A stretch of 7,311 nt of DNA from Gammaproteobacteria bacterium (GCA_019242385.1 JAFAVO010000240.1:1-7311), one strand, 5' to 3'; counted from the stretch's first letter, positions 1 to 6,938 are shown. Program-made: numbers and translations. The notes: a model not told the origin generated them from the letters alone.

Positions 1-454
1 GAGGCGGGTAAGGCTCGTCGCGCAAGCCAGTGAAAGAAACAGTCTCGGAAGCGACGGAGATGCACCCGGCGGAATCAATACGAAACCTAAGCCCTTGCGC
101 TCTTCCCTGACGCGCCACCGCTTCGATTCCCGGGCCTTCCGTGGCCCGCGCCCTCATCCTTGAGGTCACCGCCCGTCCAGGGAATTGGAATCCCGCCGCA
201 AACAAACGCCCGCCGTCCCGAGACTGTGAGGTGCGTCGGACCGAGTAGGGGCAGCTCCCGGGGACGCCTGACTTTGCATTGATGAGCAACTGAGCGCCAA
301 CTTATCCGCGGGACCGAGGTGCCGCTGACGGCGCGCAACGTCAACACGCGTCGGCTCAACACTGAGCTGCGGGTCGGCAGGCTCCTACAGGTGTGTCGCG
401 CAACCGACAGCGGGACGCGGGCCGTGCTGACGGTGTAGATGGAGATGCCACCGG
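1..454. other. Left-edge region with no recognisable gene
   Basis: No reading frame on either strand gives a protein I recognise. A minus-strand open frame spans 87-641, but its translation is rich in Arg, Ser and Pro without domain-like patterning, and it runs antisense into the start of the transporter, so I treat it as chance. The only structure I see is a small perfect inverted repeat, CGGGCC-TTCCGT-GGCCCG at 131-148, with no T-run after it on either strand. The segment presumably carries the promoter of the transporter, but I cannot point to convincing -35 and -10 boxes. Confidence 0.5.
441..444 (+). promoter_or_regulatory. Probable ribosome binding site of the AI-2E transporter
   Basis: GGAG lies 10 nt before the ATG at 455. 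Together with the in-frame TGA at 428-430 it supports 455 as the start. The nearby ATGs at 439 and 445 are in other frames. Confidence 0.45.
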
Positions 455-1756
455 ATGATTGCAGCTGCGGGCGCACAACGCGGCGCGGCATTGCAGCATA
501 TCGCCCATGAGTCATCCTGTGAGTCCCCGGCGCGAGCCACGTCGAGGCCGTCGTTGAACGCCGTTCCGCACTCCGCCGCGGGCGCAAAGCCCGCCGATGC
601 CAATCGGGCACCGGCGGACCTTTTGCGTCGACGCCGGGCAACCGCGCTTGCGCGGCCGCTGTGGATCGTCGCGATCTGCGTGGGCGTCGCCGCGCTGCGC
701 CTCGGTCGGGATCTGCTCATTCCGGTGGTGCTCGCGGTGTTGCTCGCTCTCGTGCTGTCGGGCATCGTCGAGGCGCTGCGGCGCTTCCACATCCCGCGCG
801 GCGTGAGCGCGCTGGTGCTGGTCCTGCTGATCGGCGCGGCGATGGTCGGGGTGCTGCATGCCGTGGGCTCCCCCGCGCGGCAGTGGATGGAAAGTGCGCC
901 CCGTGTCCTGCGGGTCATCGAGCACAAGACGCGAGCGGCGCAATCCATCGTACGCCGCCTCGATGCACTGGCGCGGCGCGCGAGCGCGATCGCCGGGGCC
1001 GGCGAGGCGCCGGGCACGGCGCCGGTCGCCGCAGCGCCGCCGACCACGGTCTCGGCCGTCGAGCTGGTCGAGAGCACCAGCGGAGTAGCCGCCGCGCTCC
1101 TCATGGGAGGGGCGTTGACTCTGTTGCTGCTCGCGACCGGACCGGCGACGCTCGCGCGCATGGCTGCGCCGGTGGCCACCGATGGGCGCGCAGTGCAGGT
1201 GGTGCGGGTGATCGACGCCATCCGGGTGGAGCTCGGCCGCTACTACGGCACGTTGGCCGTCATCAATCTGCTGTTCGGGACGGCGACGGCATTGCTCATG
1301 TGGGCGCTCCGCATGCCCAACCCGATGTTGTGGGGCGCGCTGGCCGCCGTGCTGAATTTCATTCCTTACCTAGGCGCTGCGACCACGTTCGTGATCGTCA
1401 CCCTGGTCGCGTTCGTATCGTTCGAGGGTTACAGCCAGGCGGTCGTGGTCGGGGCGAGCTTCCTGCTGTTGACCGCGATCGAGGGCCACATCATCGAGCC
1501 GGTGTTCGTTGGGCGGCGGCTCGACCTCAACCCCATCGTGGTGCTGGTCGCGCTGTGGGCGGGCGCCTGGATGTGGGGCATCGCCGGTATGGTCGTCGCC
1601 CTGCCCGTCCTGGTGGCCACCAAGGTCGCCGGGTCGCGCAGTCGGAACGGAGCCATCATCGTGCGCTTCCTGAGCCCGCCGCGCGGGCGCTCGCGGCCGC
1701 GCGGGCGCTCGCGGCCGCGCGGGTGGTCTTCGAGGTTCACTCGCGATCCCTGGTGA
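455..1756 (+). CDS. AI-2E family transporter (PerM/TqsA-like permease)
   Basis: This is an integral inner-membrane protein of the AI-2E transporter family. Family members include the E. coli AI-2 exporter TqsA and Na+/H+ antiporters, so the substrate cannot be named from sequence. Residues 1-67 are a poorly conserved, Arg/Ala-rich cytoplasmic leader. Hydrophobic segments lie near 69-83, 87-105, 117-137, 209-228, 264-285, 292-322, 326-345 and 357-387. A long amphipathic stretch (about 140-205) sits between the third and fourth, as is usual for the family. Conserved signatures are NFIPYLG (301-307), IEGHIIEPVFVGRRLDLNP (342-360) and the ending ALPVLVATKVA. Family similarity ends near VRFLSP (403-408). 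The last 25 residues are an Arg/Pro/Gly tail encoded by an 18-bp tandem repeat. The 433 aa length is somewhat above the usual 350-380. The gene stands alone on its strand and its last 20 bp overlap the convergent ligase. The family call is firm; the substrate is unknown. Confidence 0.92.
   Translation: MIAAAGAQRGAALQHIAHESSCESPARATSRPSLNAVPHSAAGAKPADANRAPADLLRRRRATALARPLWIVAICVGVAALRLGRDLLIPVVLAVLLALVLSGIVEALRRFHIPRGVSALVLVLLIGAAMVGVLHAVGSPARQWMESAPRVLRVIEHKTRAAQSIVRRLDALARRASAIAGAGEAPGTAPVAAAPPTTVSAVELVESTSGVAAALLMGGALTLLLLATGPATLARMAAPVATDGRAVQVVRVIDAIRVELGRYYGTLAVINLLFGTATALLMWALRMPNPMLWGALAAVLNFIPYLGAATTFVIVTLVAFVSFEGYSQAVVVGASFLLLTAIEGHIIEPVFVGRRLDLNPIVVLVALWAGAWMWGIAGMVVALPVLVATKVAGSRSRNGAIIVRFLSPPRGRSRPRGRSRPRGWSSRFTRDPW
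1679..1723 (+). repeat. 18-bp tandem repeat, 2.5 copies, at the 3' end of the transporter gene
   Basis: The unit CCGCGCGGGCGCTCGCGG occurs at 1679-1696 and again, identically, at 1697-1714. A partial third copy (CCGCGCGGG) follows at 1715-1723. Because 18 is a multiple of three the frame is kept, and the copies encode PRGRSR, PRGRSR and PRGWSS. Each full unit joins the next through a GCGGCCGC palindrome. The preceding bases form a 5-bp stem, CCCGC-CGC-GCGGG (1675-1687). Confidence 0.9.
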
Positions 1757-2633
1757 CGCTCGCCCGGTCACGGCCCGAAGGCCTGAGCGAATCCACGCGC
1801 CGGTCCTGACGCACGCCTTTGAGACTCGCCTGCCGCAACAGGCCGTCGTCCGTGTAGCCACGGAACTCGACCTCCACGACCGCGAGCGGATCCACCCATA
1901 GCGGAGTCGCGCCCCGCAGCTGAGCTCGCGTGGGAGGATTGAGGAGCCGTGGCGGCTGCGCCGCGGGTTGCATGCGGCCAAGGAGCGCACCGATGGTAGC
2001 TTCATCGAGCCCCGTCCCGACGCGGCCGCGGTAGCGCCAGCGCGAATCCTCGGCCGGGCTCCCGAGCAGGAGCGACCCGAGTCGCTCACGTGCTCCCTGG
2101 CCCGTGGTGTACCCGAGGATCACGTACTCATCCGAATCGACGCACTTGATCTTCAGCCACGCGCCGGTGCGCCCTTCGACATATGGCGCGGCTGCGAGCT
2201 TGGACACGATGCCTTCCAGAGCCTGCGCACAGGCAGCCCGCGCCGCTTCCGGTCCGTTGCCGAGGGTGTATCCCGCGAGCTCGAGTGGCGGATGTTTGGC
2301 GCGCAGCAGGCGGGCCAGGCGCCGCTTGCGCTCACTCTGCCCGAGCGGGCGCAGGTCCTCGTTATCGAGAAACAGCAGGTCGAACACCACGATGCGCAGC
2401 TGCGGGTGGGCGGCGTCAGCCCCGAAGAATTGCTGCAATCGCGCGAAGCTGCTGTGCCCGGCGCCATCGAGCGCGACGAGCTCCCCATCCAGAATGCAAC
2501 GACGGCAGGGCAGCTCGCCTGCCGCGCGTACCGCGCCCGCAAGCTTCGCCGACCAGTCCTGGTTGCCGCGCGAGGTGATGCGTACCTGCCGGCCGTCGCG
2601 CCAGATGAGCACGCGATAGCCGTCGTACTTCAC
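1737..2633 (-). CDS. LigD-type ATP-dependent DNA ligase catalytic core, 5' end uncertain
   Basis: This is an ATP-dependent DNA ligase of the type found in LigD, which seals breaks with the end-binding protein Ku in bacterial non-homologous end joining. Numbered from the GTG at 2633, the nucleotidyl-transfer motif KYDG has its lysine at residue 2. The other core motifs are DGELVALD (49-56), FDLLFLD (84-90), EGIVSK (140-145) and WLKIKC (159-164). An OB-fold follows, ending in LKGVRQDR (271-278). The core is complete at the C-terminus, but the phosphoesterase and polymerase domains of full LigD are absent and no Ku gene is in the window. The GTG start is doubtful because family-typical sequence continues upstream of it in frame (see 2634-2708) and no Shine-Dalgarno lies at a good distance. 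EGIVSKL replaces the more common EGIVSKR. The gene may be a ligase-only protein with an unusual start, or a truncated remnant. The domain call is firm; functionality is open. Confidence 0.8.
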   Translation of the reverse strand: MKYDGYRVLIWRDGRQVRITSRGNQDWSAKLAGAVRAAGELPCRRCILDGELVALDGAGHSSFARLQQFFGADAAHPQLRIVVFDLLFLDNEDLRPLGQSERKRRLARLLRAKHPPLELAGYTLGNGPEAARAACAQALEGIVSKLAAAPYVEGRTGAWLKIKCVDSDEYVILGYTTGQGARERLGSLLLGSPAEDSRWRYRGRVGTGLDEATIGALLGRMQPAAQPPRLLNPPTRAQLRGATPLWVDPLAVVEVEFRGYTDDGLLRQASLKGVRQDRRVDSLRPSGRDRASVTRDRE

Positions 2634-2708
2634 CTCGTGCAGCCAGCTGCCGCCCTCCGGAGCGGCATCGACCAGGCGCGCCAGCTGCAGACCGACGCGC
2701 CTGGGGAA
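2634..2708 (-). other. In-frame upstream extension of the ligase homology, without a start codon
   Basis: Continuing the ligase frame upstream of the GTG gives FPRRVGLQLARLVD followed by AAPEGGSWLHE. This is the sequence expected just ahead of motif I in LigD-type ligases (a pattern like P-x-LA-x-LV-x-x-P-P-x-G-x-x-WLHE-[IV]-K-[YF]-DGYR). No ATG, GTG or TTG occurs in this frame back to the in-frame stop at 2790-2792, which lies inside the PRC-barrel gene. The start of homology sits only about 12 bp from the PRC-barrel stop codon at 2720-2722. Confidence 0.7.
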
Positions 2709-2719
2709 TGCCCGCGCGC

Positions 2720-3094
2720 TTACTCGGCCCGCTCCCAGTAGCGCGGCTCCTTGAAGTAGGAGTAGCTGCGGTCGCGGAACATGTGCCCGTCATCGCGCGT
2801 GAGTTCCTCCAGAGAGGCCGCGGGAGCCGCCTGCAGCTGCTCCTTGGTGTAGTTCACCACGTAGGCGCCCTCGTCCTCATTGAACTCGAGCGCCGACCAC
2901 GGGATGGGATGATACTTCTCGGCGACACCGAGAAATCCACCGAAACCCACCACCGCGAACATGATGTTGTTGGACTCCTTGTCCAGCATCACATCCTCGA
3001 CCTCGCCGAGCTTCTTTCCGGCCGGGTCCTTCACGTTGGTGCCGATCACCTTCCTCGCGCTGATCGCCTTGGTGTGTCCACTGGCAGTTGGCAT
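2720..3094 (-). CDS. PRC-barrel domain protein
   Basis: This is a small soluble protein of 124 aa with no signal peptide or membrane segment. Residues about 9-80 form a PRC-barrel, a beta-barrel fold shared with the RimM C-terminal domain and photosynthetic reaction centre subunit H. The pattern is clear: SARKVIGTNVKDPAGKKLGE, then VEDVMLDKESNNIMFAVVGF, then the aromatic turn KYHPIPWSALEF (60-71). Short PRC-barrel proteins of this type are common near stress-response genes in proteobacteria, and their partners are mostly unknown. The C-terminal third (from about 85) is charged and Tyr-rich (SYSYFKEPRYWERAE) and is not part of the barrel. GAGG (3103-3106) lies 8 nt upstream of the ATG and supports this start. 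The gene lies 116 bp downstream of the glucosidase gene. Its stop codon overlaps the open frame that leads into the ligase. Confidence 0.88.
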   Translation of the reverse strand: MPTASGHTKAISARKVIGTNVKDPAGKKLGEVEDVMLDKESNNIMFAVVGFGGFLGVAEKYHPIPWSALEFNEDEGAYVVNYTKEQLQAAPAASLEELTRDDGHMFRDRSYSYFKEPRYWERAE

Positions 3095-3102
3095 GACCTT
3101 TC

Positions 3103-3106
3103 CCTC
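3103..3106 (-). promoter_or_regulatory. Ribosome binding site of the PRC-barrel gene
   Basis: On the minus strand GAGGGAAAGG precedes the ATG. The GAGG portion is 8 nt from the start codon, a standard spacing. Confidence 0.65.
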
Positions 3107-3210
3107 ACTCCTGGGCTATGCAATGGCAGGGGGATACTGCGGGAGCACTCCGGGGGCTCCAATAGTCCGCAACCGCGTGGCGCTGTAGGAGGGATGGAGG
3201 TGCCCGGCAG

Positions 3211-5331
3211 CTACAGATGCACATACACCTGCACGGCGCTGCGCTCTTCCTGTGCCGGGGCAACGATGACCTGCCCCTGGACGCGCTGGAAGCTCAGATC
3301 GATGCACGCATCGCCGACCGCGATGCCGTTGAGGTGCATCGCCTCGATTCCTATCGGCAACAGCGGCTGCTCGATGCGCACCTCCTTGCGCCGTCCGTCG
3401 ATCTCCAGCCCAAGACAGGCCTGCAGCAGCATGAAAACCGAACCGCAGGACCAGGCCTGGGGGATGCAGGCCACCGGATAGGGGATCGGTCCCTGACCAA
3501 CGGTGCGCGGAAAACCGCAATACAGCTCCGGCAGGCGCATCGCAAACTGCGCGGCCGCCTCGAACATCTGGCTGAGTATGTCGGTGACCGCGCCGCGCCC
3601 CAGATACCGGGCGATACCCGCGGCGCACAGCGCGCTGTCGTGCGGCCACACGGTCCCATTGTGGTAGGACATGGGGTTGTAGCGCGCCTCCCCCTGGGCC
3701 AGCGTCCGGATGCCCCAGCCACTCGCGAAACGCTCGCCCAGCAAGGCATTCGCGACCAGGGTGCCGCGCTCCGCGCTCGGCACATCGCAGTAGAGCAGGT
3801 GCCCGGCGTTGGAGGCATGTACGCAGCAGCGCTCACCTTCCCCATCGATCGCGAGCGCATAGAAGTTGAGCTCCGGGACCCAGTAGCGTCGCTCGATTTC
3901 CGCGCGCAGCCGTCGCGCGCGCTCTGCCCAGGCAACGCTGCGCTCCCTTTCCCCGCGCATCGCGGCGAGGCGCGACATGGCGCGAAAGGCTGCATAAGCG
4001 TAGCCCTGCACTTCCACCACCGCGATCGGTGGCGGCGGCAGGCGCCCATCGGCGTGGAATATGGAATCGCTGCTGTCCTTCCAGCCCTGGTTGATGAGCC
4101 CGGTCGCGGTGCCGCGCGCATAGTCGATGAAGCCGCTGCTGCTGTGCTCCATGCGGTTTTCCACCCAGCCGGTGGCGGCGAGCAGGCTCGGCCACAGCCG
4201 GTCGATGAGTGCCGCATCGCCGGTGCTCTTCTCATAGGCGCCCGCCAGCATGATGAACAGCGGCGTCGTGTCGACGCCGCCGTAATAGCGGCCAAAGGGT
4301 ACCTCGTGCAGGGCCGCCATCTCACCGCGGCGCATCTCGTGCAGGATCTTGCCCGGCTCGCAGTCGCGAAACGCGCTCACATCGTGCGCCTGCGTAGAGG
4401 CAAGAAAGCGCAGTACGCCGGCGGCGAGCTGCGGATTGAGCCATAGCGTCTGCAGCGCGGTGATGATCGCATCGCGCCCGAAGGGGGTCGCGAACCAGGG
4501 GATCCCCGCATACGGATACGGTCCGGTCGGCAGCTCGGTGGTGAGCAGCGCCAGATCCTGACGCGACTTGGCGAGCCACTGTTCGAACAGGCGACCGGAG
4601 GCATCGATGGCCGCGCCGACCCCGGCCCGCGCCTGCATGCTCGCGCAGGCCGCCTGCATGGCCTCCTCGAAGCGCTGCGCACCAGGCCGTGCAGAAGTCT
4701 CCGGGCCGATCTCGAGGAAGAGCTCCGCGGTGCGTCCGCGCTGCACGCCGATGCAGAATTGCGCCTCCTCACCCGCGAGCGACAAGGGAGCGAGGGAGAA
4801 GCGGATCTCCAGCGCGCGCAGCCGGTCGAGGCCCCGGTAGCCGAGGCGCACGGCGGCGACACTGATCTCCGGCGGCAACGGCTCGCCGCGCTGCTTGCGC
4901 ACGTGTCCCTGGACTTCGAAGATATCGGCGAAATCCGCGCCGAAGTGCACCGTGAGCGGCAGTTGCGCGTCGCGCGCGCTGAAATTGGTGATCTTCAGCC
5001 GCTCATACAGCTGTCCGGACCAGAGGAAACGCATGCGCTCCAGGTGGATGACGCCGCGCGGGATCGAATGCTCCCCGGGAGCCGGCAGGGGCCGGTTGGT
5101 GAGGTGAGCGGTAAAGAGCACGTTGTCGTGCGAGATCGCCGCTCCGAGCAGCGATGGACGGCTGTCCGCGACCTGCAACTGCAGGCGCGAGAGCATGCGG
5201 GTATCGTCCCAGAACAGGCCGCTGTCGGGGGCCTCGATATCCCCGAGCGCATCGGCGAGCAAAAAGACGTTGGCATCCTTGAGCGTGAAGCGCGTCAGCC
5301 CGCCGCGCTCAGTGCCCGATTCTTGCGCCAT
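3211..5331 (-). CDS. Amylo-alpha-1,6-glucosidase / glycogen debranching-type enzyme
   Basis: This 706 aa protein belongs to the bacterial amylo-alpha-1,6-glucosidase family, expected to hydrolyse alpha-1,6 or related alpha-glucosidic bonds in the cytoplasm; the exact substrate is not shown by sequence. The N-terminal beta-rich domain (about 13-215) has the hallmark ADALGDIEAPDSGLFWDDTR (26-45). The C-terminal (alpha/alpha)6-barrel (about 245-640) carries WFATPFGRDAII (279-290), PFGRYYGGVDTTPLFI (345-360), LINQGWKDSSDS (412-423), VEVQGYAYAAF (439-449) and YHNGTVWPHD (556-565). The acidic residues in GRDA, KDS and VEVQ are candidate active-site groups; I cannot assign them individually. There is no signal peptide. 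AAGG (5338-5341) lies 6 nt before the ATG. The start overlaps the end of the glycosyltransferase gene by 23 bp, implying one operon and probably coupled translation. The length is normal for the family and I see no defect. Confidence 0.92.
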   Translation of the reverse strand: MAQESGTERGGLTRFTLKDANVFLLADALGDIEAPDSGLFWDDTRMLSRLQLQVADSRPSLLGAAISHDNVLFTAHLTNRPLPAPGEHSIPRGVIHLERMRFLWSGQLYERLKITNFSARDAQLPLTVHFGADFADIFEVQGHVRKQRGEPLPPEISVAAVRLGYRGLDRLRALEIRFSLAPLSLAGEEAQFCIGVQRGRTAELFLEIGPETSARPGAQRFEEAMQAACASMQARAGVGAAIDASGRLFEQWLAKSRQDLALLTTELPTGPYPYAGIPWFATPFGRDAIITALQTLWLNPQLAAGVLRFLASTQAHDVSAFRDCEPGKILHEMRRGEMAALHEVPFGRYYGGVDTTPLFIMLAGAYEKSTGDAALIDRLWPSLLAATGWVENRMEHSSSGFIDYARGTATGLINQGWKDSSDSIFHADGRLPPPPIAVVEVQGYAYAAFRAMSRLAAMRGERERSVAWAERARRLRAEIERRYWVPELNFYALAIDGEGERCCVHASNAGHLLYCDVPSAERGTLVANALLGERFASGWGIRTLAQGEARYNPMSYHNGTVWPHDSALCAAGIARYLGRGAVTDILSQMFEAAAQFAMRLPELYCGFPRTVGQGPIPYPVACIPQAWSCGSVFMLLQACLGLEIDGRRKEVRIEQPLLPIGIEAMHLNGIAVGDACIDLSFQRVQGQVIVAPAQEERSAVQVYVHL

Positions 5332-6403
5332 AGCGGGCCTTGCTGCCGGCCCGCGCCGGTGTCACCGTGCGCGGTGCCGCGAGCAGTGTCCGATAGACAT
5401 CCACGTAGTCCTCGGCCATGCGTCGCGCAGTGAAGCGCCGCTCGAATGCTGCGCGCACCGCGCGGCGATCGAGTCGTTCGACCTCGCGCACCGCCTCGAG
5501 CGCCTCACGCTCCGAGCGCACGATGAAGCCGGTGACACCGGGCTCGATGACCTCGGGAACCGAGCCGCGCTGCCAGCCGATCACCGGGGTGCCACAGGCC
5601 ATCGCCTCGATCATGACCAGCCCGAATGGCTCCGGCCAGCGGATCGGAAACAGCAGTGCCAGCGCGTTGGCCAGGAATTCCGGCTTGTGCTCGGCGCCGA
5701 TCTCGCCGATGAACTCGATCAGTGGATCATCGAGCAGCGGACGGATCACGGTCTCGAAATAGGTGCGGTCCGCCGCATCGACCTTGGCAGCGATGCGCAA
5801 TGGAATGCCCGCGGCGCGTGCCAGGCGTATCGCCACGTCCGGACCTTTCTCGGGCGCAATGCGGCCGAGAAAAGCGAGATAACCGCGATCGTTGTGCTCC
5901 CGGCACCAGTAGCGCCGCGGGGATATGCCGTGCGGCACGGTCTCGAGCCAGTTGGCCTCGGCCAGCGGATTGCGCTGCTGATCGGAGATGGACACCAGGC
6001 CGTACTTCGGCCAGCGTGCATACACTCCGGGCAGATCCTTGAGGTCCGTGCGCGAGTGCACGGTGGTGACGGTGCGATGTGCCAGGTGCTCGAACATCGG
6101 CAGGTGCAGCAGCTCGAGGTGGAAGTGCAGGATGTCGAAGTTATGGGCAACCTCGCTGACTTCGTGCAGCATGCTCAGGTGCGCCGCGGTGTCGGACTTC
6201 AAGGGTACCGCGTCCAGCCGCAGCGAGTGGTCGCGCATCGGCACCAGCCGCGCCTCGGTCGAGGATTCGGCCGATGCGAACAGGGTCACCTCGTGCCCGA
6301 GCTCGACCAACGCGTCGCACAGGTGAGCAACGACCATCTCGGTGCCGCCGTAAAGCTTCGGAGGTACCGCCTCATACAGTGGCGCGATCTGTGCAATCTT
6401 CAT
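5309..6403 (-). CDS. Glycosyltransferase family 4 protein
   Basis: This is a GT-B fold retaining glycosyltransferase of family GT4, a cytoplasmic enzyme that transfers a sugar from a nucleotide donor. Numbered from the ATG at 6403 (364 aa), the N-terminal Rossmann domain opens with MKIAQIAPLYEAVPPKLYGG, containing the glycine-rich GGTE loop (19-22). The C-terminal donor-binding domain has FLGRIAPEKG (178-187) and the E-x7-E signature EPFGLVMIE (258-266), followed by AMACGTPVIG. I chose 6403 because family homology begins at this methionine. In-frame alternatives are ATG at 6415 and TTG at 6451, which add 4 and 16 residues of basic sequence unlike the family. The weak GGATG before 6403 is its only Shine-Dalgarno candidate. 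This is the first gene of a two-gene operon with the glucosidase. Donor and acceptor are unknown; partnership with a debranching-type enzyme suggests an alpha-glucan or glucoside. Confidence 0.9.
   Translation of the reverse strand: MKIAQIAPLYEAVPPKLYGGTEMVVAHLCDALVELGHEVTLFASAESSTEARLVPMRDHSLRLDAVPLKSDTAAHLSMLHEVSEVAHNFDILHFHLELLHLPMFEHLAHRTVTTVHSRTDLKDLPGVYARWPKYGLVSISDQQRNPLAEANWLETVPHGISPRRYWCREHNDRGYLAFLGRIAPEKGPDVAIRLARAAGIPLRIAAKVDAADRTYFETVIRPLLDDPLIEFIGEIGAEHKPEFLANALALLFPIRWPEPFGLVMIEAMACGTPVIGWQRGSVPEVIEPGVTGFIVRSEREALEAVREVERLDRRAVRAAFERRFTARRMAEDYVDVYRTLLAAPRTVTPARAGSKARYGARIGH
5338..5341 (-). promoter_or_regulatory. Ribosome binding site of the glucosidase gene, inside the glycosyltransferase gene
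   Basis: AAGG on the minus strand is 6 nt from the ATG at 5331. It lies within the last codons of the upstream glycosyltransferase, as expected for translationally coupled genes. Confidence 0.6.
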
Positions 6404-6415
6404 CGAGACATCCAT

Positions 6416-6449
6416 GCGGCGTGCGGTTGCTCTTTTTTTACCGCGCCGC
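6416..6449 (-). promoter_or_regulatory. GC-rich hairpin with A-rich loop next to the glycosyltransferase start
   Basis: On the minus strand GCGGCGCGGT, a 12-nt loop AAAAAAAGAGCA, and ACCGCACGCCGC form a 10-bp stem with a 2-nt bulge (CA) in the 3' arm. The arm ends directly against the in-frame ATG at 6415, and the preferred ATG is 12 nt further on. The loop holds the only purine run near the start region. The structure could modulate translation or mRNA stability of the operon. The T-run of the plus strand lies in the loop and not after the stem, so it is not a standard intrinsic terminator. The pairing is directly visible; the function is inferred. Confidence 0.4.
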
Positions 6450-6509
6450 AAGCGGGCCCGTAAGGTTCAGCGCAGGCCGAGCGCTTGTGAGAAATGACTT
6501 ACGGTCGAG

Positions 6510-6869
6510 TCACCCCTGGGCCCGCGACGCAAGCTGCCCGTCGGGCTCGGGACAGACGAACAGCAGCGAGCTCTGCGCGCCGGCGAGCATCGCGCTCGCC
6601 AGCTCGCCGAAGAACAGCCGCTCGGCGGCGCGCGGGCTGACACCCATCACCCGCAGATCGTGCGGACCGCGGGCCAGCTCATGCAGCACTGCGTTGCGCG
6701 GCGTACGCGCCGGGCGGATCTCGCCGCGCACCTCGACCCCGTAGTGCTCGCCCATTTGCATGATCTCGCGGATCACCGCATCAGCGTGACCGCGCGGTAC
6801 CACTGGCTCGCCGAAGCGTTGCCACAGCGGAGCGCGCGCCTGGCCGCCGCCGATGTGCAGCGCCGTCAC
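6510..6869 (-). CDS. Universal-stress-protein-like C-terminal fragment
   Basis: The 119-codon open frame starts with GTG at 6869, inside the antiporter remnant. It contains most of a USP-like domain from the end of the first beta-strand region: TALHIGGG, a helix around DAVIREIMQMGEHYGVEV, and the terminal HDLRVMGVSPRAAERLFFGE. The domain's first strand, LRVLVTVSGTSVSRRG, lies upstream in a different frame, so a protein starting here would lack half the fold. No Shine-Dalgarno is visible before the GTG. An automatic annotator may call this a hypothetical protein; I think it is part of the decayed gene. Confidence 0.4.
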   Translation of the reverse strand: MTALHIGGGQARAPLWQRFGEPVVPRGHADAVIREIMQMGEHYGVEVRGEIRPARTPRNAVLHELARGPHDLRVMGVSPRAAERLFFGELASAMLAGAQSSLLFVCPEPDGQLASRAQG

Positions 6870-6938
6870 CCAAGCCGCGCGTGGCGTGCGCCAGCACCAG
6901 CGCGACCTCCGCGCCGCGGCGCGAGACGCTGGTGCCGC

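Noticed and set aside
131..148. Hairpin CGGGCC-TTCCGT-GGCCCG in the left region, considered as an intrinsic terminator
   Set aside because: The stem is perfect but short and has no T-run after it, and no gene end is visible nearby.
87..641. Long minus-strand open frame of 184 codons at the left edge
   Set aside because: The translation lacks domain-like pattern, is Arg/Ser/Pro-rich, and is partly antisense to the transporter start. Long open frames are common by chance in GC-rich DNA.
3142..3160. Inverted repeat GGAGC/GCTCC between the glucosidase and PRC-barrel genes, considered as a terminator
   Set aside because: The stem is only 5 bp with a 9-nt loop and no T-run follows on either strand.
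3217..4446. 409-codon plus-strand open frame opposite the glucosidase
   Set aside because: It lies wholly within the well-supported debranching-type gene on the other strand and has no recognisable domain.
6428..6440. T-run TCTTTTTTTA considered as the tail of a plus-strand terminator
   Set aside because: The T-run sits in the loop of the surrounding inverted repeat, not after the stem, and no plus-strand gene ends there.
5123..6463. 446-codon plus-strand open frame opposite the glycosyltransferase
   Set aside because: It is antisense to a clear GT4 gene and the start of the glucosidase gene, and shows no family features. It is a shadow of codon bias.
6458..6504. Inverted repeat CCGTAAG/CTTACGG upstream of the glycosyltransferase, considered as an operator or terminator
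   Set aside because: Seven-base arms 33 nt apart are expected by chance at this length, and no known operator pattern is matched.
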